Shown here: one piece after another, positions 6,923 through 17,737 of the stretch
How positions within the stretch are numbered: position 1 is the stretch's first letter
How the letters are laid out: each line of letters begins with the position of its first letter
From: Marinospirillum celere
GTDB lineage: Bacteria > Pseudomonadota > Gammaproteobacteria > Pseudomonadales > Halomonadaceae
Length of the DNA stretch: 64,000 nucleotides
Direction: 5' to 3'
NCBI RefSeq assembly: GCF_900112235.1
Contig: NZ_FOLH01000001.1
Coordinates: forward strand, 1 to 64,000
Notes under the pieces: generated by a model
Seen by the model: the letters and a program-made list of their open reading frames with translations, nothing else
What the model was told of the DNA's origin: nothing
The model's database searches: none
Program-made: the position numbers and the translations under genes

Positions 6923-8617
6923 ATGAGCCAGGCCGAAATTTCTGCTGCAACCAACTTTATCCGCAACATGATTCAACAGCAGCGTGAAGCAGGTCAGCAA
7001 CAAAAAGTCGTGACCCGCTTTCCTCCTGAACCCAATGGTTACCTGCATGTCGGCCACGCCAAAAGCATCTGCCTGAACTTTGGAATTGCGGCAGAGTTTG
7101 GTGGTGATTGTCACCTGCGTTTTGATGACACCAACCCTGAAAAAGAAAGCCAGGAATTTATTGATGCCATTAAAGAGGATATCAACTGGCTGGGTTTCGA
7201 ATGGGCGGGCGGAGTACGTTTTGCTTCCAATTATTTTGACCAGCTGTATGACTGGGCGCTCCACCTGATCAAGGAAGGCAAGGCCTATGTCTGCGAGCTG
7301 GATGCCGAGCAGATGCGTGAATACCGTGGCACCTTGACTGAGCCAGGTAAAAACAGCCCCTTCCGCAATCGCAGTGTTGAGGAAAACCTGGCCGAATTTG
7401 AAAAAATGCGTGCTGGTGACTACCCCAATGGTGCCAAGGTGCTAAGGGCTAAGATTGATATGGCCGCTCCTAATATCAACCTGCGTGACCCCATTCTTTA
7501 TCGCATTCGCCATGCACATCACCACCAAACAGGTGATCGCTGGTGCATCTACCCCAGCTATGACTTTACCCATGGTCAGTCAGATGCTATCGAAGGCATT
7601 ACTCATTCTTTGTGTACGCTGGAATTTGAAGATCATCGCCCGCTTTACGAGTGGTTTTTGAATAACCTGCCAGTGCCATGCAAGCCAGTGCAGACTGAAT
7701 TTGCGCGTCTTAATCTCAACTATACAGTTACTTCCAAACGCAAACTCAAGCTCTTGGTCGATGAAAGCATTGTTGAAGGCTGGGATGATCCGCGAATGCC
7801 GACCCTGTCCGGGATGCGTCGCCGGGGTTTTACGCCCAAATCAATCCGCGACTTTTGTGACTTGGTTGGGGTGAATCGCGCCGGTGGTGTTGTGGACATC
7901 AACATGCTTTACTTTGCCCTGCGCAATGATTTGGAACACTCAGCACGCCGGGCGATGGTAGTACTTAACCCCTTGAAGGTGGTGATCACCAACTGGGACG
8001 AAGGTCGTGAAGAAACCTTGACTGCACCCTCCCACCCAGCTCGTGAAGACCTGGGCGAACGTCAGCTACCCTTTACTAAGGAGCTGTATATTGACCGGGA
8101 TGACTTTATGGAAGATCCACCGAAAAAGTTCTTCCGGCTTGCCCCTGGTAAAGAAGTGCGTCTGCGTAATGCCTGGGTGATTCGCTGTGATGAAGTCATC
8201 AAGGATGAGCAGGGTGAGATTATTGAACTGCGCTGTTCACATGATCCCGACACCCTGGGCAAGAATCCTGAAGGGCGTAAGGTTAAGGGTGTTATTCAGT
8301 GGGTGAGCGCTACTAAAGGTGTTCCGGCTGAAGTACGCCTGTATGACAACCTCTTTCAGGTGGAAAGCCCCGATGCCGATAAAGACAAGGACTTCCTGGA
8401 GCACCTGAATCCTGAATCACTCGAAGTCGTCCAAGCGGTTTGCGAACCTTCTTTGGCACAGGCACGGCCCGAAGATCATTTTCAGTTTGAACGCGTGGGT
8501 TATTTCTGTGCCGATCGCCGTGATCATCAACCGCTTGACGCAGGCGGTAAACTTGTCTTTAACCGTACAGTCAGCCTGAAGGACTCCTGGGCTAAAATGC
8601 AGAAAAAGCAGGGCTAA
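6923..8617 (+). CDS. glnS: glutaminyl-tRNA synthetase
   Basis: Class I aminoacyl-tRNA synthetase of 564 residues charging tRNA-Gln. The HIGH motif is HVGH at residues 42-45 in [16 protein letters not shown], and the KMSKS equivalent is the SKRK in [10 protein letters not shown]. The anticodon-binding beta barrels follow ([18 protein letters not shown]). The length is close to E. coli GlnRS (554). The presence of a dedicated GlnRS is typical of gammaproteobacteria. The next gene, cysS, starts one base after the stop, so the two are co-transcribed. Confidence 0.97.
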   Translation: MSQAEISAATNFIRNMIQQQREAGQQQKVVTRFPPEPNGYLHVGHAKSICLNFGIAAEFGGDCHLRFDDTNPEKESQEFIDAIKEDINWLGFEWAGGVRFASNYFDQLYDWALHLIKEGKAYVCELDAEQMREYRGTLTEPGKNSPFRNRSVEENLAEFEKMRAGDYPNGAKVLRAKIDMAAPNINLRDPILYRIRHAHHHQTGDRWCIYPSYDFTHGQSDAIEGITHSLCTLEFEDHRPLYEWFLNNLPVPCKPVQTEFARLNLNYTVTSKRKLKLLVDESIVEGWDDPRMPTLSGMRRRGFTPKSIRDFCDLVGVNRAGGVVDINMLYFALRNDLEHSARRAMVVLNPLKVVITNWDEGREETLTAPSHPAREDLGERQLPFTKELYIDRDDFMEDPPKKFFRLAPGKEVRLRNAWVIRCDEVIKDEQGEIIELRCSHDPDTLGKNPEGRKVKGVIQWVSATKGVPAEVRLYDNLFQVESPDADKDKDFLEHLNPESLEVVQAVCEPSLAQARPEDHFQFERVGYFCADRRDHQPLDAGGKLVFNRTVSLKDSWAKMQKKQG

Positions 8618-8618
8618 A

Positions 8619-10031
8619 ATGACCTCTTTACCTCAACTAAGCGTTTACAACACCCTGAGCCGTAAAAAAGAACCACTGACACCCCTGGAAGCAGGCAAGA
8701 TCAAAATGTATGTCTGTGGTGTTACTGTCTATGACCTTTGTCATTTGGGGCATGCCCGGGTGATGGTGGTTTTCGATATGATTACCCGCTACCTACGTGA
8801 ACGGGGCTATGAGGTCACCTATGTCCGCAATATCACCGACATAGATGACAAGATCCTCAAGCGCGCTGATGAAAATGGTGAAGAAATCAGCCAGTTGACC
8901 GAACGCATGATTACTGCCATGCACGAAGACGAGGCGCGTCTGGGTGTCCTACGTCCGGATATTGAACCCCGTGCTACAGCCCATATTGAAGATATTCTAA
9001 ACCTGATCAAAACCCTGGAAGACAAGGGCTATGCCTATGCGGCTGAAAACGGTGATGTCTATTATCGAGTCCGCAAGTTTGAAGGCTATGGTCAGCTGAC
9101 CAATCGCAAGCTGGATGAGCTGCAAGCCGGTTCTCGTGTTGAAGTGGATAGTTTCAAAGAAGACCCCCTGGACTTTGTACTCTGGAAAGCGGCCAAACCC
9201 GGTGAAGCCAGCTGGCCTTCACCCTGGGGTGATGGGCGTCCTGGTTGGCATATCGAATGCTCAGCCATGTCGACCTGCTGCCTGGGCAATACCTTTGATA
9301 TTCATGGTGGCGGACCCGACTTGCCTTTTCCTCATCATGAAAACGAAATTGCTCAAAGTGAAGCTGCCACGGGTCAGAAATACGTCAATACCTGGATGCA
9401 TGCCGGAGCGGTGCGTGTGGATGAAGAAAAGATGTCCAAATCCCTCGGTAACTTCTTCACTATCCGTGAAATCCTGGAGGCTCATGACCCAGAAGTGGTG
9501 CGCTATCTGCTGCTATCCAGCCACTATCGTTCGGCAATCAACTATGCCGATACGGCACTGAAGGATGCTCGTAAATCCTTAGAGCGTTTCTATACCGCGC
9601 TGGATGGCATAGAAACGGTTGTTTATCCACAACGTGTCAATGAACAGGGCCAATGGCGACAAGACTTCTATGCTGCCATGGATGATGATTTCAACACACC
9701 AGAAGCTCTGGCCGTACTCTTCGATCTGACACGCGCAGTCAATCGAGCGAGAGAAGGCGAAGACACTCAACTGGCCGCTGCTTTGGCTGGTGAACTTCAA
9801 GAACTGGGCGCTATTCTGGGCCTGCTGCAACAGGAACCGAAAGATTTCCTTCAGGGGCAAACAGAAGCTGCCAGCATCAATCCGGATGTCATCGAAACCC
9901 TGATTGAAAAACGCCTGATGGCCAAGCAAGAAAGAAACTTTGCTGAAGCCGACCGAATAAGGGATGATCTTGCAGCCCAAGGCATTATTCTCAAAGACAG
10001 CAAAGACGGGACCACCTGGACCCGAGCTTGA
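8619..10031 (+). CDS. cysS: cysteinyl-tRNA synthetase
   Basis: Class I synthetase of 470 residues. The HIGH motif is HLGH (42-45), and the zinc ligands Cys33, the Cys in [10 protein letters not shown], and the His/Glu pair in FPHHENE are present; KMSKSLGNF is the second signature. It follows glnS directly (TAAAATG junction), as in a number of relatives. It ends ahead of a bidirectional terminator. Confidence 0.97.
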   Translation: MTSLPQLSVYNTLSRKKEPLTPLEAGKIKMYVCGVTVYDLCHLGHARVMVVFDMITRYLRERGYEVTYVRNITDIDDKILKRADENGEEISQLTERMITAMHEDEARLGVLRPDIEPRATAHIEDILNLIKTLEDKGYAYAAENGDVYYRVRKFEGYGQLTNRKLDELQAGSRVEVDSFKEDPLDFVLWKAAKPGEASWPSPWGDGRPGWHIECSAMSTCCLGNTFDIHGGGPDLPFPHHENEIAQSEAATGQKYVNTWMHAGAVRVDEEKMSKSLGNFFTIREILEAHDPEVVRYLLLSSHYRSAINYADTALKDARKSLERFYTALDGIETVVYPQRVNEQGQWRQDFYAAMDDDFNTPEALAVLFDLTRAVNRAREGEDTQLAAALAGELQELGAILGLLQQEPKDFLQGQTEAASINPDVIETLIEKRLMAKQERNFAEADRIRDDLAAQGIILKDSKDGTTWTRA

Positions 10032-10060
10032 TAAATATACCGGTTCTCTTGTAATAACCC

Positions 10061-10095
10061 AAAAAAACCGGCTAGATTGATCTAGCCGGTTTTGG
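10061..10095. terminator. bidirectional intrinsic terminator after cysS
   Basis: Arms AAACCGGCTAGA (10065-10076) and TCTAGCCGGTTT (10081-10092) pair perfectly across TTGA. On the minus strand the stem is followed by seven T, on the plus strand by a short T run, so it can end cysS transcripts and transcripts of the possible small gene on the other strand. Confidence 0.85.
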
Positions 10096-10096
10096 T

Positions 10097-10219
10097 TTAG
10101 TTGTTCCCAAGCCCTGCCGCTGTTTTTAAGTTCTCAATAAGTTTGTAGCTGCTGACCAGCGCTGTTTTTTTCAGGTTATCAGGCAGTAAGGATGAGCGAG
10201 CTATTTTTATGCTGTACAT
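10097..10219 (-). CDS. possible small protein, 40 residues, unknown
   Basis: An ATG-started minus-strand frame of 40 codons lies in a region with no other gene and stops five bases before a stem ending in seven T. The predicted product is basic with amphipathic helical character (contains LLPDNLKKTALVSSYKLIEN) and has no membrane segment. Its amino acid makeup is protein-like, but the ribosome site (AAGAAAG) is weak. I do not recognise it. It could also be the tail of a decayed larger gene; an in-frame stop lies four codons upstream of the ATG. Confidence 0.35.
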   Translation of the reverse strand: MYSIKIARSSLLPDNLKKTALVSSYKLIENLKTAAGLGNN

Positions 10220-10338
10220 AAGGCTTTCTTATTTGTAAGCCGGATTACAAATTTTTTCTGATGCAGATCAATAAAAAGATTAAGTTAATACTTTGGTTGA
10301 ACGTTGGAACGCATCAATGCTAATTAAGGGTTTTTTTT

Positions 10339-12261
10339 ATGTCTTTACAGAAAAAAATATTGCTATCCACAGTTTTGATCATTGCATTAATGACTTTTTC
10401 AGCTGTGGTATTTTTTGCTTGGCAGGAGCAACAAAAAATCACTGAAGCGGCAGATAACCAAACCCAAGAAGTGATGCAAGAGCTCGACCGACTCCTTGAA
10501 GTAACTGACAGTATTATGGCTGAGCGAGTTAAAAGTAGCATGGCACTGTTAATAGAGCGGATAGAGGAGCAGGGCATACCTGACCAAGGACCTTCAGTTC
10601 AAATTAACGATCAGGCGGTGCCCCAGCTTTTTATTGGAGATCAAGCTCAGGCAGAGCATTATGATTTAGTGGATGGCCTAACTCGTATCATGGGAGGCAC
10701 GGCAACTCTATTTAGTCGAAGAGGCGATGATTTTGTTCGTGTTTCAACTAATGTTCGTCGGGCCGATGGGGAGCGAGCCATAGGTACTTTGTTGGATCCT
10801 CAGGGAGCTGCTATTCGTGCCTTGCTGGAAGGAGAAGCCTTTTATGGTCAAGTGGATATTCTTGGTAACCCTTTCTTGACTGGTTATGAGCCTATCCATA
10901 ATCAACAAGGACAAGTAATTGGTATTGCTTATGTTGGTTATTCAGCTGATTTAAATACCTTGAATAATGTTATTGCTGCAACCCGTATCCTTGATAGCGG
11001 TTTCGTTGCACTGCTGGATGCTCGCGGCAACCTGCGTTTTCATTCAGAGCACCTTCAAACTGGCGAGATTCAGGAAGGGTTAGAAAACACAGGTAATTGG
11101 ATATTACATGAACAGCAGTTTACACCTTGGGGGTACCAGATTGTTGCCGGTTACCCTGTTCAAGAAGTGCAACAGCGTATTCTGCAGGCTTCAGGTACTA
11201 TCCTACTGACTCTGGCAGCGGCAGGTACTCTGTTGAGTTTATTATTAGTGGTGCTCTTGCGCCGTATGGTTGTGCGGCCACTCGAACTGACTATCCATGC
11301 TCTTGAAGATCTTGCAGAAGGTGGTGGAGATCTGACACGGCGCTTCAATTCCACTGCCCGGGATGAACTAGGGCATATGGCGCGAAGTTTCGATAAGCTA
11401 CTAGAACGTCTACAGGGCAGTATTCGGGATACCACAAACAGTTTGACACCTTTGGCAAAGTCGGTTGATCAGCTAAAGGTCATTAGTCGCGAATCTACTG
11501 AATCACTACGAAATCAGAATGAAAGTACAGAGCAGGTAGCCACAGCTATCCAGGAAATGCATCACTCTGCACGCTCAGTAGCTGAACATGCCCGGGAAGG
11601 TGAGCAAGCATCAGAAAAAGCTGTTCAGTTGGCGAGTGAAGGGAGTAGCTTGATGGATGAGCTGGTTGGAGGAATCAATGAGCAGGCAAAAGGCACCGAA
11701 ACGCTTGTAGAGGTAACTTCAGAGTTGTCGGAAGCAAGCCAGTCAATCACAGTAGTTCTTGAAGTAATTAACGATATTGCTGAGCAAACGAATTTGTTGG
11801 CACTGAATGCTGCGATAGAAGCAGCAAGAGCCGGTGATCACGGACGTGGTTTTGCTGTAGTGGCTGATGAAGTGCGCTCACTAGCTAGCAGAACGCAAAG
11901 TTCTACCGAAGAAATACGACAAATGATTGATCGTATGCAGCTAGCAGTTGGTCGTGCTCGTAAACTAATGGCTGATGCACAAGAGCAGATGCAGAAGAAT
12001 GTTGGCAAAGCAGATGTTTCAGGAGAAGCCTTTAAAAACATTCTTGCGACTCTAGATCAAATCAATAGCGTTAACGTTCAGGTTGCTAGTGCGGCAATGC
12101 AACAAAGCCAGGTTTCTGCTGATATCAGTGAGAAGATCTCCCTCATCCATGATTCATCCGAATTTAATCTTGGCAAAATGGAAGAAGTAAGTGCTCAAAG
12201 TGAAGCCTTACTGACTTCTTGCGATCAGATTCAAAAAAAGTTGGCTTACTATCGCACTTGA
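10339..12261 (+). CDS. methyl-accepting chemotaxis protein with periplasmic Cache-type sensor
   Basis: Transmembrane chemoreceptor of 640 residues with the standard layout: TM1 at residues 5-25, a periplasmic sensor of about 250 residues, TM2 near 285-310, HAMP with RRMVVRPLE, then the MA signalling domain with [18 protein letters not shown]. The sensor contains [17 protein letters not shown] and [19 protein letters not shown], typical of the sCache_2/Cache_3 fold that binds small organic ligands. The start is ATG at 10339; AAGGG lies upstream but rather far. No C-terminal CheR/CheB-tethering pentapeptide is seen. It stands alone, away from any che cluster, as most receptors do. Confidence 0.93.
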   Translation: MSLQKKILLSTVLIIALMTFSAVVFFAWQEQQKITEAADNQTQEVMQELDRLLEVTDSIMAERVKSSMALLIERIEEQGIPDQGPSVQINDQAVPQLFIGDQAQAEHYDLVDGLTRIMGGTATLFSRRGDDFVRVSTNVRRADGERAIGTLLDPQGAAIRALLEGEAFYGQVDILGNPFLTGYEPIHNQQGQVIGIAYVGYSADLNTLNNVIAATRILDSGFVALLDARGNLRFHSEHLQTGEIQEGLENTGNWILHEQQFTPWGYQIVAGYPVQEVQQRILQASGTILLTLAAAGTLLSLLLVVLLRRMVVRPLELTIHALEDLAEGGGDLTRRFNSTARDELGHMARSFDKLLERLQGSIRDTTNSLTPLAKSVDQLKVISRESTESLRNQNESTEQVATAIQEMHHSARSVAEHAREGEQASEKAVQLASEGSSLMDELVGGINEQAKGTETLVEVTSELSEASQSITVVLEVINDIAEQTNLLALNAAIEAARAGDHGRGFAVVADEVRSLASRTQSSTEEIRQMIDRMQLAVGRARKLMADAQEQMQKNVGKADVSGEAFKNILATLDQINSVNVQVASAAMQQSQVSADISEKISLIHDSSEFNLGKMEEVSAQSEALLTSCDQIQKKLAYYRT

Positions 12262-12390
12262 GTGTAAATAGTGAACTGTTGTTGGCGCGGATTCAATCAA
12301 ACTATTTGCTGACTAGCAGGTCGTGTTTGCTGGTGTTTTCTTTGCTGGGGCTGATATAGGCTGTTGGTAAACAACAACAAGGAAAAGCCT

Positions 12391-12837
12391 ATGTCAGCTG
12401 ACTTTCAACCGGCCAACCCCAACTATCATCAAGAAGTTGAGCGTATTCTCCAGGCGGCTCCTTTTGCGCGTGCTTTGGGATTGCAGACGGTAGAAGTAGC
12501 ACCGGGTTATTGTGAAACCCGCTTGCCTGTGCGTGAAGACCATCAGCAGCAGGACGGTTATGTGCATGCCGGTGTCCAGTGTACGCTGACAGATCATACC
12601 GGTGGAGCAGCTGGGGCCACGCTGATTGGTGAAGGGCAGTTGGTGCTGACGGCTGATTTTAAAATCAGTCTTTTGAGGCCTGTCCTGGGCAAAGAGCTGA
12701 ATTGCCGTGCCCGTGTTATCAAACCTGGACGTAGTCTGATTATTGTTGAATCTGATCTTTTTGCCGATCAGCGCTGGGATAGGCTACTGGCCAGGGCTTC
12801 TGTCACCCTGGCCGTTGTAGACAAAAGGCTTGCTTAA
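12391..12837 (+). CDS. hotdog-fold thioesterase, PaaI-like
   Basis: Protein of 148 residues with the PaaI/HGG-type hotdog fold: GYVHAGVQCTLTDHTGGAAG carries the usual catalytic region, followed by TADFKISLLRPV. Members hydrolyse acyl-CoA thioesters; the substrate cannot be told. The ATG at 12391 has AAGGA eight bases upstream; an earlier in-frame ATG would add nine residues that look non-homologous. It overlaps the stop of the convergent small gene by four bases. Confidence 0.85.
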   Translation: MSADFQPANPNYHQEVERILQAAPFARALGLQTVEVAPGYCETRLPVREDHQQQDGYVHAGVQCTLTDHTGGAAGATLIGEGQLVLTADFKISLLRPVLGKELNCRARVIKPGRSLIIVESDLFADQRWDRLLARASVTLAVVDKRLA

Positions 12838-13109
12838 TAAAGTGCCTGACTTTCCTCAACCACTTCTTTGAGAAGCTCCAAAAATAGCTTGTCCGCTTCG
12901 CTGCGTTCTTCTGGATCTTCGGGAATTTTAACCAGAGTTTCATTGGTAATGTCTTCGGCCACCTTGTCGAGCATCTTGTGGTCGCCATAGTGACGCTTGG
13001 CTATTTCCAGGGTGGTTTCCAGGGTGCCGGGCTCCAACAACAGCTTTTTAAGGAATTGGCGAAGCTCTGAAAGGGCGCGGGCTTTGGTAATTTCATTTGA
13101 GCTGCTCAT
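12834..13109 (-). CDS. conserved-looking small acidic protein, unknown
   Basis: A 91-residue, mostly helical, charged and soluble protein (ELRQFLKKLLLEPGTLE near the start; acidic LFLELLKEVVEESQAL at the end). I do not recognise the family. It starts with ATG at 13109 preceded by AGGAG, a good ribosome site. It is divergent from gyrA and its 3' end overlaps the thioesterase gene by four bases. The ribosome site and absence of a competing frame support it as a real gene. Confidence 0.65.
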   Translation of the reverse strand: MSSSNEITKARALSELRQFLKKLLLEPGTLETTLEIAKRHYGDHKMLDKVAEDITNETLVKIPEDPEERSEADKLFLELLKEVVEESQALY

Positions 13110-13259
13110 CGACAGACTCCTTCTACATTAGTGTTTGTTGCGTTAGGGCTTTTTTTATCTTACTGGATTTTCCGCAAAAAAGCTGCATGACCATGACCTG
13201 AAGACCACAACAGGGTATACTTGTCCGGTTATCATACAACCGCAGAAGGACGAAGATGC

Positions 13260-15944
13260 ATGGCTGAAATCGCCAAAGAGATTCATCCAGTCAATATCGA
13301 GGACGAGCTTAAGCAGTCCTATCTTGATTACGCGATGAGCGTCATTATCGGACGCGCCCTGCCTGATGTTCGTGATGGCCTGAAACCGGTACACCGCCGT
13401 GTTCTTTTTGCCATGCACGAGCTGAATAATGATTGGAATAAACCCTATAAGAAGTCAGCGCGTGTCGTTGGTGATGTGATCGGTAAATACCACCCGCACG
13501 GCGACTCGGCAGTCTACGACACTATTGTCCGTATGGCTCAGCCTTTTTCCCTTCGCTATATGCTGGTCGATGGGCAGGGTAACTTTGGTTCCATCGATGG
13601 CGATTCTCCTGCCGCCATGCGTTATACCGAAATTCGCATGGCTAAAATGAGCCATTCATTGCTGGCTGACTTGGACAAGGAAACGGTTAACTTCGTTGAC
13701 AACTACGATGGCACCGAGCGAATTCCTGAAGTCCTGCCAACGCGCGTTCCCAACCTGCTGGTCAATGGCTCTGCAGGTATTGCTGTGGGCATGGCGACCA
13801 ATATTCCACCGCATAACCTGGGTGAAGTGGTCGATGGTTGCCTGGCACTGATCGATGACCCTGATCTGACCATTGATGATTTAATGGAATACATTCCTGG
13901 TCCTGACTTCCCCACGGGCGCGATCATCAATGGCAAGGCCGGTATTGTTGAAGCCTATCGTACGGGCCGGGGTCGTATTTACATGCGTGCCCTGCATCAC
14001 TTTGAAACCATCGGCAGCCGCGAAGCGATCGTCTTTACTGAAATTCCTTATCAGCTCAACAAGGCGCGCCAGATCGAAAAGATTGCCGAGCTGGTTAAAG
14101 AAAAGAAAATCGAAGGCATTGCTGAATTGCGTGATGAGTCGGACAAAGACGGCATGCGCATCGTTATTGAGGTCAAAAAAGGCGAGTCGCCAGAGGTGTT
14201 GGTCAACAACCTCTTTACACAAACCTCTCTGCAAAATGTCTTTGGCATCAACATGGTGGCCCTGAAAGATGGCCAACCCATGCTGTTGAACCTCAAGCAG
14301 TTGCTTGAAGCCTTTATTCGTCACCGCCAGGAAGTGGTCACTCGCCGTACCGTTTATGAATTGCGCAGGGCACGTGAGCGGGGTCATGTACTCGAGGGCC
14401 TGGCGATTGCTCTGAGTAATATTGATCCGATCATCGAACTGATCAAGGCATCGCCTTCTTCCGCTGAAGCCAAGGAAGCTTTGCTGGCCAGAGATTGGCA
14501 ACCCGGCCAGGTGGTCCAGATGCTGGAGCGTGCCGGTGCTGATGCCTGTAAACCCGATGGTCTGGAAGAAGGCATGGGTCTGTCTGAAAATCAGCAGAGC
14601 TACCGCCTTTCACCCGTTCAGGCACAAGCGATCCTGGATCTGCGTCTGCATCGCCTGACCGGCATGGAGCACGAAAAACTCCTGACTGAATACCGCGAGC
14701 TACTGGATAAAATTGCTGAATTCCTGGCCATTCTGGCCGATCCTGCATTGCTGATGCAGGTGATCCGTGAAGAGCTGGCCGCTATTCGCAATGAATATGC
14801 TGATAAGCGTCGCAGTGAAATCATTGCCAGCCGTCAGGACTTCTCCATGGAAGACCTGATTGCAGAAGAAGACATGGTGTTTACTCTGTCGCGTACCGGT
14901 TATGCCAAAACCCAGCCGCTGAGTGATTATCGTGCCCAGCGTCGAGGTGGTCGCGGTAAATCGGCCACGGCGATGAAAGATGAAGATGTCATTGAGCATC
15001 TATTGGTGGCCTCAACGCATGACACCATTCTGCTCTTCTCAACCCGTGGTAAGGTCTACTGGCTGAAGGTTTATGATGTGCCTACCGGTAGCCGGGGTTC
15101 ACGTGGCAGGCCGCTGGTTAACCTCTTACCGTTGGAAGAGGGTGAACAGATCACCACCATCCTGCCGGTCCGTGATTATCCTGAAGACCACTTTGTATTT
15201 ATGGCAACGGCTCGGGGCACGGTTAAGAAAACCACTCTGGATCAGTTCTCGCGTCCGCGCTCCAATGGTTTGATTGCTTTGGATCTGGATGAAGGCGACC
15301 GTCTGGTCGGTGCGGCCATTACCTATGGTAGTGACCATGTGATGCTCTTCACCAGCGCTGGCAAGGCCATTCGCTTTGAAGAAAATCATGTCCGGGCGAT
15401 GGGTCGTACAGCACGCGGTGTTCGCGGTGTGCGCATGCCTGAAGATGCAGAAGTCATTAGCCTGATTATTCCCCGCTCCACTGAAATCGATGCAGAAACC
15501 GAGGGTGAAGAAGGTCAGGAAGAAACCATCACTGATGCACCGGTTACTGTGCAGGAAGGCGAACGTCCGATTTATATCCTCACTGCTTCTGAAAATGGCT
15601 ATGGTAAGCGTACACGCCTGCAGGAATTCCCCTTGCGGGGTCGTGGTGGTCAGGGTGTGATCGCCATGCAAACCAGTGCCCGCAATGGTGCTCTGGTTTC
15701 CGCGATTCAGGTGGAAGATGGTGAAGAAATGATGCTGATCACCAACCGGGGCACCCTGGTGCGCACACGTGTTGATGAAGTCTCCATCACTTCGCGTAAC
15801 ACTCAGGGCGTAAAACTCATCAGCTTGGCTGAAGAAGAAGCCCTGTGTGGAACCGTTCGGGTGCAAGATGTTGAAGAAGCCCTTGATGAAGATGGTGATC
15901 TGGAAGCAACAGGAAGTGCTGATCAAGAGTCTTCTGAAGACTAG
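13260..15944 (+). CDS. gyrA: DNA gyrase subunit A
   Basis: Type II topoisomerase subunit of 894 residues that cuts and rejoins DNA during supercoiling. The catalytic Tyr122 is in MRYTEIRM. The quinolone-resistance region has the sensitive residues Ser83 and Asp87 in [10 protein letters not shown], with numbering identical to E. coli. The GyrA box QRRGGRGK opens the C-terminal beta pinwheel, and the protein ends in an acidic tail. The ATG at 13260 has AGGA nine bases upstream. In pseudomonads gyrA is followed directly by serC; here metNIQ and others lie between. A strong terminator follows. Confidence 0.97.
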   Translation: MAEIAKEIHPVNIEDELKQSYLDYAMSVIIGRALPDVRDGLKPVHRRVLFAMHELNNDWNKPYKKSARVVGDVIGKYHPHGDSAVYDTIVRMAQPFSLRYMLVDGQGNFGSIDGDSPAAMRYTEIRMAKMSHSLLADLDKETVNFVDNYDGTERIPEVLPTRVPNLLVNGSAGIAVGMATNIPPHNLGEVVDGCLALIDDPDLTIDDLMEYIPGPDFPTGAIINGKAGIVEAYRTGRGRIYMRALHHFETIGSREAIVFTEIPYQLNKARQIEKIAELVKEKKIEGIAELRDESDKDGMRIVIEVKKGESPEVLVNNLFTQTSLQNVFGINMVALKDGQPMLLNLKQLLEAFIRHRQEVVTRRTVYELRRARERGHVLEGLAIALSNIDPIIELIKASPSSAEAKEALLARDWQPGQVVQMLERAGADACKPDGLEEGMGLSENQQSYRLSPVQAQAILDLRLHRLTGMEHEKLLTEYRELLDKIAEFLAILADPALLMQVIREELAAIRNEYADKRRSEIIASRQDFSMEDLIAEEDMVFTLSRTGYAKTQPLSDYRAQRRGGRGKSATAMKDEDVIEHLLVASTHDTILLFSTRGKVYWLKVYDVPTGSRGSRGRPLVNLLPLEEGEQITTILPVRDYPEDHFVFMATARGTVKKTTLDQFSRPRSNGLIALDLDEGDRLVGAAITYGSDHVMLFTSAGKAIRFEENHVRAMGRTARGVRGVRMPEDAEVISLIIPRSTEIDAETEGEEGQEETITDAPVTVQEGERPIYILTASENGYGKRTRLQEFPLRGRGGQGVIAMQTSARNGALVSAIQVEDGEEMMLITNRGTLVRTRVDEVSITSRNTQGVKLISLAEEEALCGTVRVQDVEEALDEDGDLEATGSADQESSED

Positions 15945-15968
15945 GCCCTAAAGCAACTAATGAGTGTC

Positions 15969-16001
15969 GAATCCCGGCCAGGTGCCGGGATTCTGTTTTT
16001 T
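15969..16001 (+). terminator. intrinsic terminator of gyrA
   Basis: GAATCCCGGC (15969-15978) pairs with GCCGGGATTC (15984-15993) across CAGGT, followed by TGTTTTTT. It lies inside the longest open frame of metN, which shows that the longer metN start is wrong. Confidence 0.9.
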
Positions 16002-16022
16002 GGGAAGCCAAAGGTAATTCCA

Positions 16023-17030
16023 GTGATTAAATTTCATCAGGTCCACAAGGCCTACAAAACCGAAGGCCGGATGATCCCGGCTCTTCAACCCTGTGATCTT
16101 GAAATTCCTGCCGGACAAATTTACGGCCTGATTGGTCATTCAGGAGCAGGTAAATCCACACTTCTACGCTTGATCAACCGCCTGGAAGAACCCAGTGGTG
16201 GGCGTATCGAAGTTGCTGGCCAGGAGGTAACCAGCCTACAAGCTGAAGGCCTGCGTGCCTTCCGACGTCAGGTGGGTATGATCTTCCAGCACTTTAATTT
16301 GCTGTCATCAAAAACAGTGGCTGAGAATGTGGCCATGCCCTTGAAACTGGCTGGTCAAATGTCTTCTTCAGCTATTGCTGACAAGGTGGCGAGCCTGATC
16401 AAAAGGGTTGGGCTTGAAGAGCATGCCAACAAATACCCAGCCCAGTTATCGGGTGGGCAAAAGCAGAGGGTTGGGATTGCACGTGCCCTTTCTACAGACC
16501 CAAAAATCCTGCTTTGTGACGAAGCCACCAGCGCCCTGGACCCTCAGACCACGGGTCAGGTTTTACAGCTACTCGCTGAAATTAACCGTGACCTGGGTTT
16601 GACACTGGTATTGATTACCCATGAAATGGATGTAATCCGCCGAATCTGTGATCAGGTTGCCGTGTTGGATGCTGGTTTTATTGTTGAGCAGGGACCCGTT
16701 GCAGAGGTGTTTTTGCATCCTCAGCACCCAACAACCAAGCGCTTTGTCCAAGAAGCTGAGCAAATTGACGAGCAAGAACTGCATGCTGATTTTGCTCAGG
16801 TTGAAGGTCGTATTCTGCGCCTCACCTTTCACGGACAAACGACTTATGAACCCTTGTTGGGGCGGGTCGCTCGAGAGGCGGGTGTGGATTTTACCATCCT
16901 AAGCGGCAGGATAGATCGTATACGTGAAGTTCCCTATGGACAGTTGATCGTTGCCTTTAATGGCGGAGAGCTGGAGCAGGCAATGGAGCTCTTGTCAGCC
17001 TCTGATGTTCACCTGGAGGTTATGCGCTAA
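16023..17030 (+). CDS. metN: methionine ABC transporter, ATP-binding protein
   Basis: ABC ATPase of 335 residues powering methionine uptake. Walker [10 protein letters not shown], signature [15 protein letters not shown] and Walker [14 protein letters not shown] are present, and a C-terminal NIL (ACT-like) domain, which senses methionine, occupies roughly residues 260-335. The GTG start at 16023 has AAGG eight bases upstream and gives a normal MetN N terminus ([11 protein letters not shown]); an upstream ATG is ruled out by the gyrA terminator. The stop overlaps the metI start by one base. No SAM riboswitch or MetJ box is evident in the short gap before it. Confidence 0.95.
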   Translation: MIKFHQVHKAYKTEGRMIPALQPCDLEIPAGQIYGLIGHSGAGKSTLLRLINRLEEPSGGRIEVAGQEVTSLQAEGLRAFRRQVGMIFQHFNLLSSKTVAENVAMPLKLAGQMSSSAIADKVASLIKRVGLEEHANKYPAQLSGGQKQRVGIARALSTDPKILLCDEATSALDPQTTGQVLQLLAEINRDLGLTLVLITHEMDVIRRICDQVAVLDAGFIVEQGPVAEVFLHPQHPTTKRFVQEAEQIDEQELHADFAQVEGRILRLTFHGQTTYEPLLGRVAREAGVDFTILSGRIDRIREVPYGQLIVAFNGGELEQAMELLSASDVHLEVMR

Positions 17031-17695
17031 TGGAAGCCTTACTGATTAATGTGGACTGGTATGAGATAGGTATCGCCACTCTTGAGACACTGTTGATGCT
17101 GGGTGGGTCTTTGCTTTTTACAGTGATTTTCGGCTTGCCTTTGGGTGTGCTCTTGTTTTTAACCGGCCCTAAGCAGCTTTTTCAGCAAAAGGGTTTTTAT
17201 GCCATCTTGTCGTTAATAACCAATATCCTACGGTCATTGCCTTTCATCATACTACTGATAGTGATGATTCCGGTGACGGTCATGATTACAGGAACCTCGC
17301 TCGGTGTTGCTGGCGCTATTCCTCCCTTGGTGGTGGGTGCCACTCCCTTCTTTGCACGCTTGGTAGAAACTGCTTTGCGCGAAGTGGATAGAGGCATTAT
17401 TGAAGCCACCCAAGCGATGGGCGCAACGACTAAGCAAATAATTTTTAATGCTTTGTTGCCGGAAGCGCGTCCCGGTATTATTGCTGCCACCACCGTGACA
17501 GCCATCACCCTTGTGTCCTATACGGCAATGGCTGGGGTTGTGGGTGCTGGAGGCTTGGGTGACCTGGCTATTCGCTTTGGTTATCAGCGCTTCCAGACTG
17601 ATGTCATGGTTGTTACTGTCCTGTTGTTATTAGTCTTGGTGCAGATCCTTCAGTCGGTCGGTGATCGGCTGGTAGTGCACTATTCACGAAAATAA
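17030..17695 (+). CDS. metI: methionine ABC transporter, permease
   Basis: Inner-membrane permease of 221 residues with about five hydrophobic segments. The coupling-helix motif EAARAMGA is represented here by EATQAMGATTKQIIFNALLPEA. It starts within the metN stop codon (TAATG). Together with metN and metQ it forms the MetNIQ importer for D/L-methionine. Confidence 0.95.
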   Translation: MEALLINVDWYEIGIATLETLLMLGGSLLFTVIFGLPLGVLLFLTGPKQLFQQKGFYAILSLITNILRSLPFIILLIVMIPVTVMITGTSLGVAGAIPPLVVGATPFFARLVETALREVDRGIIEATQAMGATTKQIIFNALLPEARPGIIAATTVTAITLVSYTAMAGVVGAGGLGDLAIRFGYQRFQTDVMVVTVLLLLVLVQILQSVGDRLVVHYSRK

Positions 17696-17737
17696 GCCTA
17701 CCCGGCTGCTAGACCTCTCTCACAAGGAGACTTATTG

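Noticed and set aside
10282-10338. Sigma-54 promoter before the second chemoreceptor (TTGGAACGCATCAATGCT)
   Set aside because: Eleven instead of ten bases separate GG and GC, and no enhancer-like dyads are upstream.
13214-13219. TATACT as the gyrA -10 hexamer
   Set aside because: The hexamer is good, but no acceptable -35 lies 16-18 bases upstream, so I did not list a promoter.
15960-16022. Longer metN starting at ATG 15960
   Set aside because: The extra codons coincide with the gyrA terminator, and the GTG at 16023 has a proper ribosome site.
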